DNA of 64,000 bases. Source: Chaetorhynchus papuensis. Taxonomy: Eukaryota > Chordata > Aves > Passeriformes > Rhipiduridae. Shown piece after piece: positions 61,001-64,000 of the stretch; the first letter of the stretch is position 1; the number at the start of each line of letters is the position of its first letter. The stretch spans positions 248,001 to 312,000 of the forward strand of contig VWYX01000920.1 in NCBI GenBank assembly GCA_013396525.1, written 5' to 3'. The notes beneath the pieces were generated by a model that made no database searches, was not told the origin of the DNA, and worked only from the letters and a program-made list of their open reading frames with translations. Position numbers and translations under genes: made by a program.

Positions 61001-64000
61001 GGCCTATCAGAAAATTTTCCTTTGCTTTTCTACACCCACTCATGTGCAATTCACTTCATTTTCTTTTTAAGCAAGGAGAAAACAGCAACAGAGATATCAT
61101 TAATCTTTGCTTGACTAATTCCAGATCCATAGATGACCTCTGAACACGCTTGCAGTTAAAACCAGCACACCAATTCCACTGGAGAAGCATTAAACAGAGT
61201 AATTTTACAGAGATTTATACACCAAAAGAAAACCAGAGGAAAACCAGAAAGGAAAACTCTGTTTTCTATAAAGCAGCTGCTTCACTGAGTCTGCAGTAAA
61301 AGAGGATCTACACCACCTACACAGAAATGAGATGTTAAAGCCTATTTCATCCAATGACAATGTGCATTTGTGGAGCATTATAAAGTCAGAGAGCTGATGA
61401 CTCAAATATGGAAAAGCAGTAACACTTCCCACCCTTGCACCACAGCAGTTTGCACATGGGTCACCACCACCCTTCCCTGTCCTGCAGAACATGAGACTCA
61501 AAAGGTCTCACGTTAAACCAGCAATTTCACCTTTAATTCCTTATTCCCCCCTCACCTGGGCCAGCACAGCCATCACCCACAGCACAGATCCTGTCTTCTC
61601 AGCCCCTTGCTCCTGCCCAGGGTCATTCCCCTCATCACAGCAGGACATGGAGAGCCAGGTGGCAAATGAGAGCACCTAACTCAGCTGAGAAAAGACCAAA
61701 ACACAAAAATCCAGCAGTTTCTCTTGAATTGCTGTTACCTTGTGTCAGTTCCTCAGCCCATGTCAATGCTCAGCTGCAGATACCCTCACGCTGGCACAGT
61801 GGAGGAGGCAACAAGGAATGTGAACAGGCTGCCAGAGAAGGTGGGACTGTTTCTCTTGGCAACAACACCAGCTTATGCCAGTTAAGAGCAACTATTATTT
61901 AAGGCCATAATAATTGCAAGATGAAGTATCTTTTGAGATGTGTTTGTTTGGTTTCCTACTTCCATTTTAGCCAAAAGAATAAAAAAAGTCAAAGTTTAGT
62001 AAAAAAACAACCCACTGGAATCCTTCCTTTGAGTTACTTTCAAATCAGATGTTGTTCTTTCAGCCATCACCTTCAGTGTCCCATGCACCTTGAGGAAGAA
62101 CAGCAAATCCTCCCAGCTGCTTTTTAAAATGCAGAAATTACTTCAACACCAAAAGGGACCCTCCAAACCATATGAAGCATGAAAGCCTCGTCCCAGAGCT
62201 CCTAACTGCAACTGGACCAAAGGATTCTTCAGGCGTGGGAGCAGTGGCAGAAACCAATGCCAGCCTTATCCTGGATGGGACTACAAAACAGATTAACAAG
62301 GTTCTTCATGTTCTCTGTGTCTCATGCACATTCTGGGTGTTGCAATACTACATCACTGCAACCACTGATAGCTGCCTACCTGCAGCTGAAGCAGTTGCCC
62401 TGTGGAAGTAAAGAAATTGATGTTTTCACAGGCCAAGAGTTCTTACAGTTTTCCTCAGGAACATAATTCATTACAGAGCCACTTTTAAAGTCACGTATCA
62501 GTTTGAACAAGGATTTACTCAGCTTTCTGGCACTAATATTTCCTGTGCAGGCAGGTATGCAAGAGCCATTCCCCTGCAGCCACACAGACACTGTGACCTA
62601 AAGCTGTCATGGTCTATGCCCACAGAAATGGGCACATTTGCTGAGCTGCCACAGCAATGAACACAAACCTCCTGCTGAGCACCAAAGACATGAATTTTGC
62701 TTCCTCCCATTGATGGGGGCTTTTTGAGATGACAGGAACAGGGAGGTGAAGTCGTCATCCAGTCTCAATCACAATCAAGAGTGATATTATTGACTTAAAA
62801 AAAAAAACAACCGAATTCCAGTGGACGTGAACAAAAACAGTATCCACCAAACCTTTCCCCCTTCTAATTACTTTTCTTGCCAAAGTTTTCCAAGGATTCT
62901 AGTTCTCAGAGGTGACAAGTTATTTGTACAGAGTAACAGATGATTCTCACTAACAAAGAGGCAAATACTCATCTCTTGCAGGGACAATACTGCATACCAG
63001 TGAGTCACAGCCACAAAAAACAAAGAATTACTGAAGTTTGGCAGACCTGAGATCTTCTGTGACCTCATCAAACTCTACCATCTGCAAACCCTTGTGAAGA
63101 ACCCAGGTCTGACGCAAATGTACCAGCAGCCAACGCCTGTCCCAGTCCAAGGCCAAGCATTCAGCAGGTGTTCAGCCCCAATAAAACCCTTTTGTACAAC
63201 AAGGCATCGGGCTCTCACACAAAATACAAACCCCTGTCCCTGGCAGAAAGACATTGGGGAGGCCAATAACCTGAAAAATACAGAAGCAAAACAAAAAATT
63301 CAGGAAGAAATTACTAAATACTTCAAGAAACTGTCTGCCTCCATAAATGCTACTACCTGGAGAGCAAATATATTTTCCATGTTTTTGTGATCCCAGTGCC
63401 TCACCCGACCACTCTGTGACTAATGGGCATCTGGAAAATCATGTCCTATGTATCCAACACACAGACATGGCACAGCACGTGGAGGGGTCCAACAGCTGCA
63501 GCAACTCTCGTGTTTACCTTTTAGCTTGCTTTTAAAAACCATTTCAGTCTTCCATTAGATAATTGCAGGTTTCATATTCTCACTTTCAAGGTTTATTTTC
63601 AAAACACTTCTGTCACTAAAGCAATTTCTAAGTTATCTACTTGCCAAAAGCAATTTAGGGACTTTCACATGACAGCAGTGAAGCACATGAAGTATTCCCT
63701 TCTTGCATACAAAACAGTGGTATTTAACTACTTTTTCCTCTCAATATTATAAAAATAAGCATGTAAATCAACCTGCCATTTTAGAGCTAGTGAGAAAGTG
63801 CATTACTACTATAATGACATTCACCTGTAGTACACTCAAGGTAAATGAGAGATTTTGCACATTCAGTACAAGGGTTCATGAAAACATGTATGACCCCGAC
63901 AAAGTGGATAATGAGATGTTTAGGTTGAAAAAATGCATCAGACACAGAGGACAAATGCTGCAATTGTATTCTTTTCCTCATGTTTAAGGAGCAACTTGGT
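58050..64000. other. Gene-less stretch to the window end
   Basis: Unique AT-rich sequence. The 141-codon plus frame 59283-59708 is Lys/Gln/Ser-rich without recognisable family. A degenerate short-unit repeat lies at 60503-60590, and A runs lie at 59213-59226 and 62798-62807. A phrase at about 61820-61842 (GAACAGGCTGCCAGAGAAGG) resembles CR1 but has no CR1 context. No exon recognised. Confidence 0.45.
60503..60590. repeat. Degenerate tandem repeat, unit ~15-18 bp
   Basis: About five imperfect copies of TTTCCAAGCT(G/T)CCACAG-like units (TTTCCAAGCTGACACAG, TTTCCAAGCTTCCACAG, TTCCCAAGCTGCCAAAC, TTGCCAAGCTTCCACAC). Confidence 0.85.

Noticed and set aside
61820..61842. CR1-like phrase GAACAGGCTGCCAGAGAAGG
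   Set aside because: Only about 20 bp resembles CR1, and neither flank continues the consensus.

Overview
This window is vertebrate nuclear DNA, almost certainly from a songbird or other passerine. It is AT-rich, gene-poor and densely sprinkled with CR1 LINE 3' ends, the dominant avian retrotransposon. It also carries two avian-type retroviral LTRs and one SINE with a tRNA-Ile-like head and a CR1 tail, the layout of the passerine family TguSINE1. Two runs of N (22676-23390 and 53634-54355) are assembly gaps, each bordered by tandem repeats. There are no prokaryotic signals: no operons, no CRISPR array and no dense coding.

The one protein-coding gene I can identify is NAV2 (neuron navigator 2), on the minus strand. 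Its first coding exon is at 8848-9105 (86 codons, ending at a phase-0 GT splice donor). It was recognised from the N-terminal peptide beginning MPAILVASKMKSGLPKPVHS and ending ENGFDTQ just before the exon that opens the calponin-homology domain. The 5' UTR and a CpG-island promoter lie upstream on the minus strand, at about 9106-10310. Everything below 8847 is therefore the beginning of a NAV2 intron. It holds one LTR in the same orientation as NAV2 (about 704-1296) and a CpG-dense unrecognised 66-codon ORF (4089-4289).

The region from 10.3 kb to 64 kb has no exon I can recognise. It is either the 5' flank of NAV2 or, if this bird uses the far-upstream NAV2 promoter known in mammals, intron of the longer transcripts. 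It contains CR1 fragments at 10766, 11438, 18925, 22347, 30195, 31036, 46229 and 48455; the SINE at 24393; two CR1/SINE tails in tandem at 35886-36024; and a solo LTR with TATA box, polyadenylation signal, terminal inverted repeats and a 4-bp target duplication at 57611-58049. Other structures are a 71-bp tandem duplication, two minisatellites that caused the gaps, and two strong inverted repeats: a 28-bp perfect stem at 42831-42904 and a near-perfect palindrome at 55633-55680.

I did not find a new multi-gene system. The observations most worth following are the two palindromes, the CpG-dense ORF inside the NAV2 intron, the small divergent ORF inside the NAV2 CpG island, the split CR1 copy around 30.2-31.3 kb, and the sense-oriented LTR in the NAV2 intron.
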